In this document: positions 34,617-34,793 of the stretch, piece by piece
Position numbering within the stretch: position 1 is the first letter of the stretch
How the letters are laid out: each line of letters begins with the position of its first letter
Source: Isotricha intestinalis
Lineage: Eukaryota > Ciliophora > Litostomatea > Vestibuliferida > Isotrichidae
NCBI GenBank assembly: GCA_023807065.1
Contig: JAJJLU010003736.1
Span: forward strand, 1-34,793
Reading direction: 5' to 3'
DNA length: 34,793 bases
Translations under genes and position numbers: made by a program
The notes under the pieces: generated by a model
The model's input: only the letters and a program-made list of their open reading frames with translations
The model's database searches: none
What the model was told of the DNA's origin: nothing

Positions 34617-34793
34617 ATGGCAGACAATGAAAAATCAATGAAGCATCAAACAGAGGAATTAACAAAAGATCAAAAGCTAGATAAAGTATTTTGGTTTAAG
34701 GTAATAATAAGTATAATTTTTGGAATAATATTTGGTATTTTTAAATTTACAGGTTTCATAACTCTTATAGGGTAAGATATTATTAAAAATAAA
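34617..34793 (+). CDS. Rab5-interacting-protein family (RAB5IF/EMC6-like) membrane protein, first exon, partial
   Basis: ATG at 34617 begins MADNEKSMKHQTEELTKDQK. LDKVFWFKVIISIIFGIIFG and IFKFTGFITLIG follow, matching the start of the Rab5ip family pattern D-x-x-x-W-x-(K/R)-x-(I/V)-x-x-(L/I)-x-G-(I/V)-x-x-G followed by a TGF turn. This is closer to RAB5IF than to EMC6 in my reading. The unspliced frame stops at TAA (34773-34775), after only the first membrane helix. A textbook donor GGTAAG lies exactly there, with the intron beginning at 34772. The rest of the protein, with at least one further helix, should therefore lie beyond the window. Family members act in the ER membrane in insertion or quality control of multipass proteins. 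Confidence 0.7.
34772..34793 (+). other. 5' end of an intron, cut by the window edge
   Basis: GTAAGATATT follows the conserved reading frame at the point where the unspliced frame meets a stop. The acceptor is outside the window. If introns here are all about 30 nt, it should lie within a few bases of the edge. Confidence 0.65.

Overview
The window is nuclear DNA from a very AT-rich, gene-dense unicellular eukaryote. Supporting signs are eukaryote-only protein families (VPS9, Mon1, SCP-type phosphatase, RNase H2A, TLDc, Rab5IP-like), a 32-nt GT-AG intron, a second 5' splice site at the right edge, no ribosome-binding sites, and Asn/Lys/Ile-rich low-complexity protein segments. The code looks standard: every intact gene ends in TAA, Gln is CAA and Trp is TGG. 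A giant Cys-rich surface protein with a REJ-like segment, a MORN protein and tiny introns are reminiscent of ciliates or another free-living protist, but the usual ciliate TAA/TAG=Gln code is excluded. I do not assign a species.

Layout. 157-12036 (+) is one uninterrupted 3959-residue gene for a secreted-then-anchored receptor-like protein: signal peptide, eight LamG-like modules in two matching blocks of four, Cys-rich stretches, REJ-like region, EGF domain, five C-terminal membrane helices. 12838-18705 (+) carries a MORN-repeat protein, an SCP/FCP1-family phosphatase, a VPS9-domain Rab GEF (with a 32-nt intron) and a small tail-anchored protein. 18706-19338 has no intact gene but holds a decayed histone H3 remnant on the minus strand. 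19339-21774 (-) has a membrane-anchored TLDc protein and an unrecognised basic protein. 22000-23655 (+) is Mon1. 23711-27557 (-) is probably one gene split by a one-base slip in an A14 run: an EF-hand-like N-terminal part, then a low-complexity protein with a degenerate Ulp1-like C-terminus. 27668-29302 (+) is a double-SAM protein. The last 5 kb holds RNase H2A, several small unrecognised proteins, a coiled-coil protein and the first exon of a Rab5-interacting-protein-like membrane protein.

There are no operons in the bacterial sense, but genes are packed head to head over intervals of 110-242 bases. Three products touch the endolysosomal pathway (VPS9 GEF acting on Rab5-type GTPases, Mon1 acting on Rab7, and a Rab5IP-family protein). 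This is noted as context, not as proof of a cluster. No tRNA, rRNA, CRISPR array or intact transposon was recognised.
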